A stretch of DNA of 64,000 nt from Brachybacterium kimchii. Its GTDB lineage: Bacteria; Actinomycetota; Actinomycetes; Actinomycetales; Dermabacteraceae. Where the stretch lies: contig NZ_CP097218.1 of the NCBI RefSeq assembly GCF_023373525.1, forward strand, positions 4,030,001 through 4,094,000. Direction: 5' to 3'. The stretch's first letter is position 1. Every line of letters starts with the position of its first letter. Below, piece after piece: positions 54,060 through 63,276 of the stretch. The notes beneath the pieces are model-generated. The model made no database searches. It was not told the DNA's origin and saw only the letters and a program-made list of their open reading frames with translations. The position numbers and the translations under genes are program-made.

Positions 54060-54955
54060 GGACGGCTCCGATTCTCGGACGGTGCGGGGGCGTCCGCCGA
54101 CGCGGCGGACGGAGCGGGGCGGACGGGCTCGAGGGCGACCTCCCACGAGGAGCCCGTGCCCAGGTCGAACGCGCGGGCGTAGGAGCCGCGGTTGATCGCG
54201 ACCGCCATCCGGTCCAGCGAGTTCACGTAGATCAGGGATTCGCCGAGCTCGACCGCGGCGAAGCTCGGGGCGAAGGTCATCTGCGCGGAGTGGACCACGC
54301 GCCCCTGGTGCCGCACGCGCAGCTGGACCCGCTCGCCGTGGCGGACGCCGAGCCGCGCGAACAGCGTGCGCGGGATCGAGGTCCACAGGGACCCGTAGCG
54401 CACGTCGAGCACGTCGATGGATCCGTGGACGGCGCCCTCGCGCAGCTCGGGCTCGAGCAGGGGGAGGGAGACCAGGCGCTCGAGCGGGACCTCGGGGCCG
54501 ACGTCCTCGAAGGCGATCGCCCCGGAGGCCAGACGGGCGCCCGTGAACGCGTAGATGTCCCTGCCGTGGAACGTGTACGACTCCTCGGAGCCGGCACGAC
54601 GGTTCATGGTCTCGTCGATCTGGCGCAGGGCGGTGATGCCGAAGATCGCATGGAGGTGCGTGAGGGTGCCGTTGTCCGGCGTGACGACGAGGTGGCCCGT
54701 GGCGGTGCGCGCGACGACCGAGAGCCGGTCCGAGCCGACGCCGGGGTCGACGACGGAGACGAACACCGTCCCCTCCGGCCAGTACGAGACCACCTGGGCG
54801 AGACGGTACGAGCCCTCCCAGATGTCGTAGGGCGGGATGTTGTGCGTCAGGTCGTGGATGCGCAGCCGAGGATCGACGCCGACGGCGACGCCCTGCATCG
54901 CGCTGACGGCGCCGTCGTCGAGACCGAAATCGGATTGCAGGACGAGCGGGTTCAC
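54056..54955 (-). CDS. SAM hydrolase / SAM hydroxide adenosyltransferase (DUF62)
   Basis: 299 residues of the fluorinase/chlorinase/DUF62 family. The archaeal and bacterial DUF62 members split S-adenosylmethionine into adenosine and methionine. Motifs: LQSDFGLDDGAVSAMQGV, VVDPGVGSDRLSVVARTATGHLVVTPDNGTL, and RDIYAFTGARLASG in the N-terminal half; a beta-barrel C-terminal domain with LGESLIYVNSLDRMAVAINRGSYARAF. It lacks the residues and genomic context of a halogenase. First gene of the ECF operon. Confidence 0.88.
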   Translation of the reverse strand: MNPLVLQSDFGLDDGAVSAMQGVAVGVDPRLRIHDLTHNIPPYDIWEGSYRLAQVVSYWPEGTVFVSVVDPGVGSDRLSVVARTATGHLVVTPDNGTLTHLHAIFGITALRQIDETMNRRAGSEESYTFHGRDIYAFTGARLASGAIAFEDVGPEVPLERLVSLPLLEPELREGAVHGSIDVLDVRYGSLWTSIPRTLFARLGVRHGERVQLRVRHQGRVVHSAQMTFAPSFAAVELGESLIYVNSLDRMAVAINRGSYARAFDLGTGSSWEVALEPVRPAPSAASADAPAPSENRSRP

Positions 54956-55134
54956 ACGGGAAGTATCGCAGGCGGCGGGACAGGGGACACGGCGGGTCCG
55001 ACGTCCGGTTCATCCGGGTTCATCCTGCTGCGGGGGCGGGCCTCCGAGCAGCGCCCGGGACGGAGGGCCGCACCGGCCCGCCCGGGCCCGCACCGTTCGG
55101 GAAGGTCTCGAGAGCCCTGCGCGTTGGGACGAGC

Positions 55135-56103
55135 GTGAGGTACTCCCTGCTCGACCGCTCCCGCACGCGCGAGGGGCGCCCCGAGGCCGCCGCCCTGCGC
55201 GACAGCGTGGAGCGCGCGACCACGGCGGAGTCCCTGGGCTACCACCGGTTCTGGGTGGCCGAGCACCATGGCGTGCCAGGCATCGCGAGCGGCTCCCCGG
55301 CGGTGCTGCTCGCGGCGATCGGGCAGCGCACGCAGCGGATCCGGCTCGGCTCCGGCGGGGTGATGCTCCCCAACCACCGTCCGCTCGTCGTGGCAGAGCA
55401 GTTCCTCATGCTCGAGGCGCTCGCACCCGATCGGGTGGACCTCGGGATCGGCCGCTCGCTCGGCTTCACGGCGCCCGTGCGCGAGGCGCTCGGCCGCACC
55501 GGGATCACCGCCGACGAGTTCGCCGAGGAGGTCGCCCGCGTGCGCGAGCACCTCGAGGGCGAGGCCCCGATCACCGCCCGCCCGGCGGGAGGGACCCCGC
55601 CGCCGATCCACCTGCTCGCCACCGGTACCGGACTGCGCACCGCGGCCCGCCTGGGTCTGCCCGTGGTGATCGGCGGGCCCGTGCTTCTCGCCGAGGACGT
55701 GGGGGAGCGGATCGCCGCCTACCGCCGCGAGTTCCGCCCGCACGCGGGCAGCGTCCCGCACGTGATGCTGTCGATGGACCTGCTGGTCGCAGGCAGCGAC
55801 GCCGAGGCCCGCGAGCTCGCCCTGCCCGAGATCCGGGCGATGGTCCGCTCCCGCGTGACCGGCGCCTTCCCGCCGCTCGAGAGCCCCGCGAGCATCCGCG
55901 GCCGCGAGCTCGGATCGCGCGAGCGTGACCGGCTCGAGAGCGGACTGGCCACCGCGTGGGCGGGCAGCGCGTCGACCCTGCGGCCCCGCCTCGAGCGGCT
56001 CGTCGAGACCGCCGGTGCCGACGAGATCCTCGCCTCCGGGACGACCTTCGACCGTGCGGCGCTCGCGGAGTCCGACGCCCGGGTCGCGGAGCTGCTGGGC
56101 TGA
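55135..56103 (+). CDS. luciferase-like (LLM) flavin monooxygenase
   Basis: 322-residue TIM-barrel flavin-dependent oxidoreductase of the luciferase group 1 (MsnO8-like) type: SLLDRSRTREG, YHRFWVAEHHGVPGIASGSPAVLLAAIGQRTQRIRLGSGGVMLPNHRPLVVAEQFLMLEALAPDRVDLGIGRS. Substrate unknown. GTG start. It stands alone between two leftward operons; no operon partner. Confidence 0.9.
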   Translation: MRYSLLDRSRTREGRPEAAALRDSVERATTAESLGYHRFWVAEHHGVPGIASGSPAVLLAAIGQRTQRIRLGSGGVMLPNHRPLVVAEQFLMLEALAPDRVDLGIGRSLGFTAPVREALGRTGITADEFAEEVARVREHLEGEAPITARPAGGTPPPIHLLATGTGLRTAARLGLPVVIGGPVLLAEDVGERIAAYRREFRPHAGSVPHVMLSMDLLVAGSDAEARELALPEIRAMVRSRVTGAFPPLESPASIRGRELGSRERDRLESGLATAWAGSASTLRPRLERLVETAGADEILASGTTFDRAALAESDARVAELLG

Positions 56104-56133
56104 GGAGCCGTCCCGGCGTGGGGGACCGGCCGC

Positions 56134-56637
56134 TCAGCCCTCGGCCGGCGGGGCCAGGTCCTTGCGGAAGCAGACGCTGATCCCGTCGCTCGGGTCGTAG
56201 GGCGCGAACACCTCCACGTGCTCCCACCCCTCGCGCTCGTACAGCGCGATCGCGTCGGGCTGGCGGTTGCCGGTCTGCAGGAACAGCTCGTGGGCGCCGC
56301 GCGCGCGGGCGGCGTTCTCCAGATGGGCGAGGATCGCCCGCGCCAGGCCCAGGCGGCGGAACGCGGGGCCGACGAACAGCCGCTTGACCTCGAGCCGCTC
56401 GGGGAGGAGGCGCAGCGTGCCGGTGGCCGCGGCCTCGCCGTCGACGAGTGCGAGCACGACCGTCTCCACGTCGTCGCCCGTTGGCCGCCCCGGAGGGGTC
56501 GAGGCGCCGCGGATCGGCACGTAGCGCGGGCCGACCTCGGCGTCCATCGCCTCGCGCAGCGCGGCCGCGCGCGGATCCTCCCAGGACACCTCCTCCCAGG
56601 TGATGGAGCGGGCGGGCGTGGTGCGGGTGTCGGTCAT
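56134..56637 (-). CDS. GNAT N-acetyltransferase
   Basis: 167-residue GCN5-family acetyltransferase; acetyl-CoA motif RLFVGPAFRRLGLARAILAHLENAARARGAHELFLQTGNRQPDAIALYEREGWE. It starts on the stop of the ABC ATPase gene (ATGA), so it closes the seven-gene operon 56134-64000 and probably acetylates the amine of the compound handled there. Confidence 0.88.
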   Translation of the reverse strand: MTDTRTTPARSITWEEVSWEDPRAAALREAMDAEVGPRYVPIRGASTPPGRPTGDDVETVVLALVDGEAAATGTLRLLPERLEVKRLFVGPAFRRLGLARAILAHLENAARARGAHELFLQTGNRQPDAIALYEREGWEHVEVFAPYDPSDGISVCFRKDLAPPAEG

Positions 56638-58430
56638 GCGGTGGCCTCCAGGATCTCGTCGCCGGGCGCGCCGCCCGTGCTTCCCATCTTCCCCGTGCTC
56701 GCGCCGTGCGCGGGGATCGAGGCGAGCAGGCGCTGGGTGTATTCGTGCTGCGGAGCGGCGAAGACGCGCGCGGCCTCGCCCTCCTCGACGACCTCGCCGC
56801 GACGCAGCACGGTGAGGGTGTCGGCGACCTGCCGCACCACTCCCAGGTCGTGGGAGATGAACAGGTAGGTCAGTCCCAGGTCCTTCTGCAGGCGCACGAG
56901 GACCTCGAGGATCCCGGCCTGCACCGTGACGTCCAGGGCGCTCGTCGGCTCGTCGAGGACGAGCACCTCGGGGCGCAGCACCAGGGCGCGGGCGATCGCG
57001 ACGCGCTGGCGCTGTCCGCCCGAGAGGGCCGTCGGCCGCCTGCCCAGGAGCTCCTCGTCGAGACGGACCGCGGCGAGCGCCCAGCGCACGCGCTCCGCGC
57101 GTTCGGCGGCATCGCCCACGCGATACAGGTCGAGAGGTTCGCGGACGATCCGGCCGACGGTGAAGCGCGGGTCGAGCGACGTGAAGGGGTTCTGGTGGAC
57201 GAGCTGCAGGTCGCGCCGCAGCGCGCGCAGGGCGCGGGGGTCCGACGGGTCCACCGCCCGGCCGTCGACCACAAGGGTCCCGGCGTCCAGGCGCTCGAGC
57301 CCCAGCAGGGCGCGGGCCGCCGTGGTCTTCCCGGAGCCGGACTCGCCGACGAGGGCGTGGGTGGTGCCGCGTGGGATCGAGAAGGACACCTGGTCCAGCG
57401 CTCTGATCTCGTGGCCGGCGGTGCCGCGGAAGGTGCGGGAGATGCCGCGGGCGGCCACGCGCGGCGCGGCGGCGGGCGAGGAGGCGTCAGCAGTGGAGGG
57501 GGCGGGCGATGCCGCGCCCTTCTCCTCGAGCTCCCGCTCGGCGCGCAGGGCGGCGAAGCGATCGGGGTGCAGGCCCGGGACGTCGGCCTGCAGGCGCCGG
57601 GTGTACTCCGAGCGGGGATGGGCGAAGACCTCGGCGGTGGGGCCGGCCTCCTGGATGGTGCCGCCCGAGAGGACGACGACCTGCTGGGAGCGCTCGGCCG
57701 CGAGGGCGAGGTCGTGGGTGATCAGGAGGAGGCCGATGTCGAGCTCGTCCTGGAGGGACGCCAGCAGGTCCAGAATCTGCTTCTGGACGGTGACGTCGAG
57801 GGCGCTCGTGGGCTCGTCGGCCACGAGCAGGGCGGGGCCGGGGATGATCGCCAGGGCGATGAGCACGCGCTGCAGCTGCCCGCCGGAGAGCTGGTGCGGG
57901 TAGGAGGCGGCGATCCGCTCGGGGTCCGTGAGGCCCGCTCGCTCGAGCCCCTCGCGCACGAGAGCCTCGCGTGCGGCCCGGCTGCGGGCGTCCGGCACGA
58001 GCGCCGCGGCCTCGAGGGCCTGGGAGCCGATGGTGCGCACGGGGTTCAGGGCGCTGCCCGGATCCTGTGGGACGAAGCCCAGCACGCGTCCGCGCAGGGG
58101 ACGCAGGGCGCGCTCCGGAAGACGGGAGATCTCCCGTCCGCGCAGGCGGACGCTGCCCTCGACGCGGGCACCGCGGCGCTCGAGCAGGCGCAGCACGGCG
58201 CGGGCGATCGTCGACTTGCCCGAGCCGGACTCGCCGATGAGGGCGAGGGTCGAGCCCGCCGGGACGGAGAAGGACACGTCGCGGACGACCTCGCGGGCCG
58301 CGGCGCGCTCGCCGTAGGCCACGCGCAGGTGCTCGACGGTCAGCAGGGGAGCGGCGCCGCCCTCGGTGTCTCGCTCGGCGGCGGCCCCTGCGTCGGGGCG
58401 GGTGTCGGTGCCCGTGTCGGTGGAGGTCAT
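56634..58430 (-). CDS. fused oligopeptide-type ABC ATPase (DppD-DppF)
   Basis: 598 residues, two ATPase domains in one chain. First: GESGSGKSTIARAVLRLL, LSGGQLQRVLIALAI, LVADEPTSALDVTVQKQ. Second: GESGSGKTTAARALLGLE, LSGGQRQRVAIARALVLRPEVLVLDEPTSALD. The H-E-Y-T-x-x-L tails are those of peptide/nickel transporters. ATG at 58430; the upstream extension is a shadow. Confidence 0.93.
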   Translation of the reverse strand: MTSTDTGTDTRPDAGAAAERDTEGGAAPLLTVEHLRVAYGERAAAREVVRDVSFSVPAGSTLALIGESGSGKSTIARAVLRLLERRGARVEGSVRLRGREISRLPERALRPLRGRVLGFVPQDPGSALNPVRTIGSQALEAAALVPDARSRAAREALVREGLERAGLTDPERIAASYPHQLSGGQLQRVLIALAIIPGPALLVADEPTSALDVTVQKQILDLLASLQDELDIGLLLITHDLALAAERSQQVVVLSGGTIQEAGPTAEVFAHPRSEYTRRLQADVPGLHPDRFAALRAERELEEKGAASPAPSTADASSPAAAPRVAARGISRTFRGTAGHEIRALDQVSFSIPRGTTHALVGESGSGKTTAARALLGLERLDAGTLVVDGRAVDPSDPRALRALRRDLQLVHQNPFTSLDPRFTVGRIVREPLDLYRVGDAAERAERVRWALAAVRLDEELLGRRPTALSGGQRQRVAIARALVLRPEVLVLDEPTSALDVTVQAGILEVLVRLQKDLGLTYLFISHDLGVVRQVADTLTVLRRGEVVEEGEAARVFAAPQHEYTQRLLASIPAHGASTGKMGSTGGAPGDEILEATA

Positions 58431-59323
58431 CGGTTCCTCTCGGTGTCGATGAAGCGGCTGAGGCGGCTCACGGAGAGCACGACGATCGCGATCACGAGAC
58501 CGGGCGCGATCACCAGCCAGGGCGCGTGCAGGAGGTGCTCGCGGCCGTCGGCCACCAGCAGGCCCCAGTCGGAGGCCGGCGGCGGATCGCCGTAGCCCAG
58601 GAACGCGAGGCCCGCGATGGTGAGGATCGCGAGGCCGAACTGGAGGACGGCGAGGGACAGCACGGGGCGCACGGCGTTCGGCAGCACGTGGCGGATCAGG
58701 ATGTACGCGCCGGAGCCGCCGTTCAGGCGGGCGGCCTCGATGAACACGCTCGTGCGCACGCGCAGCACCTCGGCGCGCATGAGCCGGGCGAACACCGCCA
58801 CCGCGGAGACGCCGGTCGCGATCGCGGCGTTGCGGGTGTCGTACCCGAGGGCCGTGACCACGACGACGGCGAGCAGGAAGCTCGGGATCGCCAGCAGCAC
58901 GTCGACCAGGCGGCCCAGGACCGCGTCGGCCCAGCCGCCCGCGTACCCGGAGACGAGGCCGATCGCCCCGCCCACGAGCACGCCGATCGCGACCGCGATC
59001 AGGGCGCTGGTCATCGAGGAGGCCGAGCCGTGGATGATGCGCGAGAGCAGGTCCCGGCCCAGATGGTCGGTGCCCAGCAGGTACTGGCCGCCGGGCGGGG
59101 TGAACTTCCGGTCGGGCACGCCGACGGCCGGGTCCGCGCTCGTGAACAGGCCCGGCACGAGGGAGAACGCGAGCACGAGGAGCAGCACGGCGAGGGACAG
59201 GCACACGGTCGGGGGCAGGCGACGGAGGCTGCGGATCCGGGATCCTGCCTGCGCGGGAGCGCCCGCGGGCGCGTGCTCGGGCGAGCCCGAGGGGTCGCCG
59301 GTGGTGAGGGCCGCTGCGGTCAT
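58427..59323 (-). CDS. oligopeptide-type ABC permease (DppC)
   Basis: 298 residues, six predicted helices, with the N-terminal HLLGTDHLGRD-type segment (YLLGTDHLGRDLLSRIIHG) and EAARLNGGSGAYILIRHVLPNAV coupling loop of the DppC family. Starts on the DppB stop (ATGA). Confidence 0.92.
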   Translation of the reverse strand: MTAAALTTGDPSGSPEHAPAGAPAQAGSRIRSLRRLPPTVCLSLAVLLLVLAFSLVPGLFTSADPAVGVPDRKFTPPGGQYLLGTDHLGRDLLSRIIHGSASSMTSALIAVAIGVLVGGAIGLVSGYAGGWADAVLGRLVDVLLAIPSFLLAVVVVTALGYDTRNAAIATGVSAVAVFARLMRAEVLRVRTSVFIEAARLNGGSGAYILIRHVLPNAVRPVLSLAVLQFGLAILTIAGLAFLGYGDPPPASDWGLLVADGREHLLHAPWLVIAPGLVIAIVVLSVSRLSRFIDTERNR

Positions 59324-60255
59324 GACGCCTCCCGGGGTGCGCGCAGCCGCGGGTCGAGCAGCGGCAGCACGAGGTCGATGACGAGGTTCACGCCCACGAA
59401 CACGGCCGCGGAGAGCACCACGGCGGCCTGCAGCACGGGCACGTCCTGGCTGGTCACGGCCTTCTGGACGACGGTGCCGATGCCGGCGCGCCCGAAGATC
59501 GTCTCGGTGATGAGCGAGCCGCCCAGCAGCTCGCCGACCACGAGCCCGCACACGGTGACCGTGGGCAGCAGGGAGGGCCGCAGCAGATGGCGGGCGAAGA
59601 CCCGCACCGGCGCGAGCCCGCGGGAGATCGCGACCTCCGTGTGGTCGAGCGCGGAGGTCGTGTCCAGGGCGGTGATGAAGACCTGCGCGATCTGCGCGGA
59701 CACGGGGATCGCGAGGGTCAGGGCCGCGAAGGCCGTGGATCCGGCGGTCTCGGGATCGATGATGGAGAAGGCCCCGAGCTGCACAGCGAACACCTGGATC
59801 AGCACCAGGCCGATGAGGAAGTTCGGGGTGGACAGGAACACCGTGGGCAGCGAGCGCACGAGGCCGCCCAGGCGGCTCTCGCCGAGGCTCTGCGAGGCGA
59901 AGCCGAGCACCAGGGCGATCAGCAGCGCGAACACCATGGCGGTCGCGGCGAGGGTGAGTGTCGAGGGGATCGCCTCCGCGATCGTCGTCGACACCGGCGC
60001 CGAGGTCGCGAGCGAGATCCCGAGGTCGCCGCGCAGGGCGTTGCCGATCGAGAGGAGCAGCTGCACGAGCACGGGCTTGTCGAGCCCGTAGAACGAGCGG
60101 ATCTGCGCCTTCTCGGCCTCGGAGTAGCCGGCCTGCGGGTTCTCGAGCTGCGCGCTCACCGGGTCGCCGGGGATCGCCGCGAGCACCAGGAACACGAGCA
60201 CATAGGCCAGGGCGATGACGAGGACGGCCTGGGCGATGCGCTTCAGGGCGATCAT
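59320..60255 (-). CDS. oligopeptide-type ABC permease (DppB)
   Basis: 311 residues of the DppB family: IPGDPVSAQLENPQAGYSEAEKAQIRSFYGLDKPVLVQ after the first helix, and the coupling loop SRGLAPVRVFARHLLRPSLLPTVTVCG. Starts on the binding-protein stop. Confidence 0.92.
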   Translation of the reverse strand: MIALKRIAQAVLVIALAYVLVFLVLAAIPGDPVSAQLENPQAGYSEAEKAQIRSFYGLDKPVLVQLLLSIGNALRGDLGISLATSAPVSTTIAEAIPSTLTLAATAMVFALLIALVLGFASQSLGESRLGGLVRSLPTVFLSTPNFLIGLVLIQVFAVQLGAFSIIDPETAGSTAFAALTLAIPVSAQIAQVFITALDTTSALDHTEVAISRGLAPVRVFARHLLRPSLLPTVTVCGLVVGELLGGSLITETIFGRAGIGTVVQKAVTSQDVPVLQAAVVLSAAVFVGVNLVIDLVLPLLDPRLRAPREAS

Positions 60256-61955
60256 GCGTCCGCCCCCTCGCCGTCGGACCCCGAGCCCGTCTTCGTCGCC
60301 GCGTGGTACGAGGGGATGGCGACGGCGTTGAAGGTGATGCCGGAGAGCTCGGGGGTCTGCACGTAGATGCGCTGGACGTTCTGCTCGAGCGGGATGAAGT
60401 AGGCCTGCTCGAGGACGTGCTGCGAGAGCTCGTCGATCACGCCGGCGCGCTCCGTGCGGTCGGCGGTGCCGGCCACCTGGCCGGCGAGATCCACGAGGCG
60501 CTCGTCGGAGTCCTCGAGGGCGAACCAGTCCTCGCCGTCGGCCGTGATCACGCCCGCCACGGTGCCCGCGTCCACGAAACTGCGGGTGACCTCGGCGAGG
60601 CCCTGGTCGGGATTGTCCTCGACCTTCCCGGAGTAGCCCGCGACGTCGATCTTCTGGGTCGCGACGCGGATGCCCAGACGCCCCAGCTGCTGGGAGATCA
60701 GCTCGGCCTCGGGCACGGAGCCCGTGAGGTACGGGGTCGGGTAGAGGGTGAACGCGAGCTCCGTGCCGTCCTTCGTGCGGTAGCCGTCGTCGGAGCGCCC
60801 CGTCCATCCGGCGTCGTCGAGCAGCTGCGCGGCCGAGTCCGGGTCGAAGGGGAAGAGATCCGAATGGTCCTCCGCCTCGGGGACGCTCGACTGCAGCCAG
60901 CTCGTCGCGCTCTCCCAGTCCTTCGTGAACACGGTGCGCAGGATCTCGTCGCGATCGATGCCGCGGGAGATCGCGCGGCGCACGCGCACGTCGTCGAAGG
61001 GCGCCACGTTCGTGCGCACCCGGAAGCCGTGGGTGAAGCCGAGATAGCGCGGCACCTCGATCGTGAAGCCGGCCTCCGTGAAGGAGTCCAGCACCTGCGG
61101 GTTCACGTTGTAGGACACGTCGCTCTGGTGGGCGCGGGCGGCGGAGGCGCGCAGGGTGTCGTCCGGGAGCACCTTGAAGGTGAGCTTCCGCAGGGCGGCG
61201 GCGCCGCCGCGGCCGAGCACGGGCGGCGCCCAGTCGTAGTCCTCGCGGCGCACCAGGGTGACGTGGTCGCTCGCGGCCCAGGAGTCCAGCACGAAGGGGC
61301 CGCTGCCGATCTGGTGGGCGAGGTCCGACTGCTCGCCGAGGGAGCGGGCGACGGACTCGGGGCTCAGCAGCAGGCAGCCGTGGTAGCCGAGGGTCGGCAG
61401 GAAGGAGAGGGACGGGGCGGTGAAGCGCACGTGCACGGTGCGCTCGTCGAGCGCCTCGGCCCCGTCGTAGGTCGAGCCGGGGAACAGGCCCACCTTCGCG
61501 ATGCCCGCGTCGGGCCGGCCCTTCGCCCAGACGTCGAGGTTCGCGACCACCGCGTCGGCGTCCAGGGCCGTGCCGTCGGAGAAGGTGACGCCGTCCTTCA
61601 GGTGCAGCGTGAACTCGGTCGAGTCGCTCGCGACGTCCCAGCTCTCGGCGATCCAGGGGGTGATGGTCCCCTTCTCGTCCGTGTGGACGAGCTTGTCGGT
61701 GAGCTGCTGCCAGACGTTCGCCTCGTAGCTCGAGATCGCGCTCTTGGAGGGCACCCATCCGCCGTCGAGGTTCGAGATGAGGAAGGTCAGCTCGTCCTCG
61801 GGCGTCTCGGAGTCGCCCGCCGCGTGGGCGGCCTCGAGCGCGCAGCCAGCGAGCGGCAGGGCGGCGAGGCCCAGCGCGCCCGCGCCGATCCCGCGCAGCA
61901 GGCGCCGGCGGGTGACATCGGGGCCGACGGGGGCGGGGCCGACGGGCCGGGTCAC
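60252..61955 (-). CDS. oligopeptide-type ABC substrate-binding lipoprotein
   Basis: 567 residues, SBP_bac_5 family. Tat-type start (VTRRRLLRGIGAGALGLAALPLAGC) with lipobox. Typical segments: AESWDVASDSTEFTLHLKDGVTFSDGTALDADAVVANLDVW and IGSGPFVLDSW. GTG at 61955 overlaps the aminotransferase stop (GTGA). The ligand may be a peptide, an opine or another amino-acid derivative. Confidence 0.9.
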   Translation of the reverse strand: MTRPVGPAPVGPDVTRRRLLRGIGAGALGLAALPLAGCALEAAHAAGDSETPEDELTFLISNLDGGWVPSKSAISSYEANVWQQLTDKLVHTDEKGTITPWIAESWDVASDSTEFTLHLKDGVTFSDGTALDADAVVANLDVWAKGRPDAGIAKVGLFPGSTYDGAEALDERTVHVRFTAPSLSFLPTLGYHGCLLLSPESVARSLGEQSDLAHQIGSGPFVLDSWAASDHVTLVRREDYDWAPPVLGRGGAAALRKLTFKVLPDDTLRASAARAHQSDVSYNVNPQVLDSFTEAGFTIEVPRYLGFTHGFRVRTNVAPFDDVRVRRAISRGIDRDEILRTVFTKDWESATSWLQSSVPEAEDHSDLFPFDPDSAAQLLDDAGWTGRSDDGYRTKDGTELAFTLYPTPYLTGSVPEAELISQQLGRLGIRVATQKIDVAGYSGKVEDNPDQGLAEVTRSFVDAGTVAGVITADGEDWFALEDSDERLVDLAGQVAGTADRTERAGVIDELSQHVLEQAYFIPLEQNVQRIYVQTPELSGITFNAVAIPSYHAATKTGSGSDGEGADA

Positions 61956-63271
61956 CCTCGGGCCTCCGGGTCGGACAGGGCGGCGGCGAGACGCGCGGCT
62001 CCCTCGCGCAGGCGCTCGGGGGGCAGATGGCTGATGCCCACGCGCAGCGCGCCGCGGTCGTCGGCCGGGCACGCGCCGGAGCCCTCCCAGAAGAAGTACC
62101 GGCCCAGCACGGCGTCCGTCCAGGTCCGCTCGCGGGCCACGCGCTGGGCGGCGGCGAGATCGATGCGCTCGTCGCGCACCCGCACCCAGGCGAAGATGCC
62201 GCCCGTGCGGTGGACGACCTCGATACCCCCGGGCACCTGCTCGTCCAGGATCGAGGTCACGAGGTCGAAGCGCTCGGCGTAGGCGGTGCGGGCGCGCGCG
62301 GCGATGGCGTCGAAGCCGCGCGGGGCGAGCGGACCGTCGCCGGGAGCGGGGTGCGCGGCGGATCCGGCCCCGAGGACCCTCTCGACGATCGCCTGCACGA
62401 GCACCGAGGAGTGCTGGTCCTGGTTCGCGCGCAGCCGCGTCACGGGGCCGACGAGCCACGCCGGCAGCGCGAGCCAGCCCAGCCGCAGGCCGGGCCCGAG
62501 CACCTTGGAGAAGGTGCGCACGTGGACCACGCGGTCCGAGTCGAGCGGGTAGTCGGGCAGCGAGGGGCCGTCGAAGCCGAGCGAGTGGTACGCGTTGTCG
62601 GAGACGATCACGAAGCCGAAGCGCTCCGCGAGCTCGACGAGGCGTGCGCGCTCGGCCGGGGCGGTGACGTACCCGGTGGGGTTGTGGTGATCGGGCACCG
62701 TGTACAGCAGCTTCGGGCGCTCGCCCGCGACCAGGCGCGCCTCGAGCGCGTCGATGTCGAAGCCGCTCTCCGTGAGACGCAGCGGGACGAGCCGGGGCCG
62801 CTTGTGCTGCAGGTCGCGGAAGATCAGGGGGTAGGTGGGGTCCTCGACGATCACCGCGTCGCCCTCGTCGAGCAGGGCGTCGAACAGCAGCGAGAGCCCG
62901 TGGAAGGCGCCGTTGGTGACGACGATCCGCCCGGGCTCCGTGCCCTCGCGCCGAGCGATCCAGTCGCGCAGGCCCGCCAGGCCCGGGCTCTGGGAGTACT
63001 GGAGGGCCGCGGCGAGGGCCGACGGGTCGGCGGTGAGGTCCTCGGCCGCGTGGCGGATCTGCGCGAGGGGGAGCAGGTCCTCGCTCGGGGCGCCGCCGAG
63101 CAGCGGGATCGAGTCGGCGGGAAGCGAGGAGGCCTTCCCGAAGCCTCGCGCGCGGTCCTCGCGCGAGCCCAGGTCGGAGAGCAGCTCGGCGGGGGAGAGC
63201 GCCGGAGCGGGATCGGCGCCGGTCGCAGTGTTCGCGGTGTTCGCCGTGTTCGCGGTGGTCGCAGTGTTCAT
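61952..63271 (-). CDS. PLP-dependent class I aminotransferase
   Basis: 439 residues of the aspartate/2-aminoadipate aminotransferase type: YSQSPGLAGLRDWIARREG, VTNGAFHGLSLLFDALLDEGDAVIVEDPTYPLIFR, YTVPDHHNPTG, SDNAYHSLGFDG, and the PLP lysine in RTFSKVLGPGLRLGW. No GntR domain is attached, so it is an enzyme and not a MocR regulator. The N-terminus carries TANTANTAN repeats that look like a low-complexity tail. Confidence 0.9.
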   Translation of the reverse strand: MNTATTANTANTANTATGADPAPALSPAELLSDLGSREDRARGFGKASSLPADSIPLLGGAPSEDLLPLAQIRHAAEDLTADPSALAAALQYSQSPGLAGLRDWIARREGTEPGRIVVTNGAFHGLSLLFDALLDEGDAVIVEDPTYPLIFRDLQHKRPRLVPLRLTESGFDIDALEARLVAGERPKLLYTVPDHHNPTGYVTAPAERARLVELAERFGFVIVSDNAYHSLGFDGPSLPDYPLDSDRVVHVRTFSKVLGPGLRLGWLALPAWLVGPVTRLRANQDQHSSVLVQAIVERVLGAGSAAHPAPGDGPLAPRGFDAIAARARTAYAERFDLVTSILDEQVPGGIEVVHRTGGIFAWVRVRDERIDLAAAQRVARERTWTDAVLGRYFFWEGSGACPADDRGALRVGISHLPPERLREGAARLAAALSDPEARG

Positions 63272-63276
63272 CGGGG

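Noticed and set aside
54056-54955. Fluorinase or chlorinase
   Set aside because: The family is shared, but the residues and neighbours fit the SAM hydrolase (DUF62) branch and no organohalogen genes are near.
61952-63271. MocR-type regulator
   Set aside because: The aminotransferase has no N-terminal GntR winged helix.
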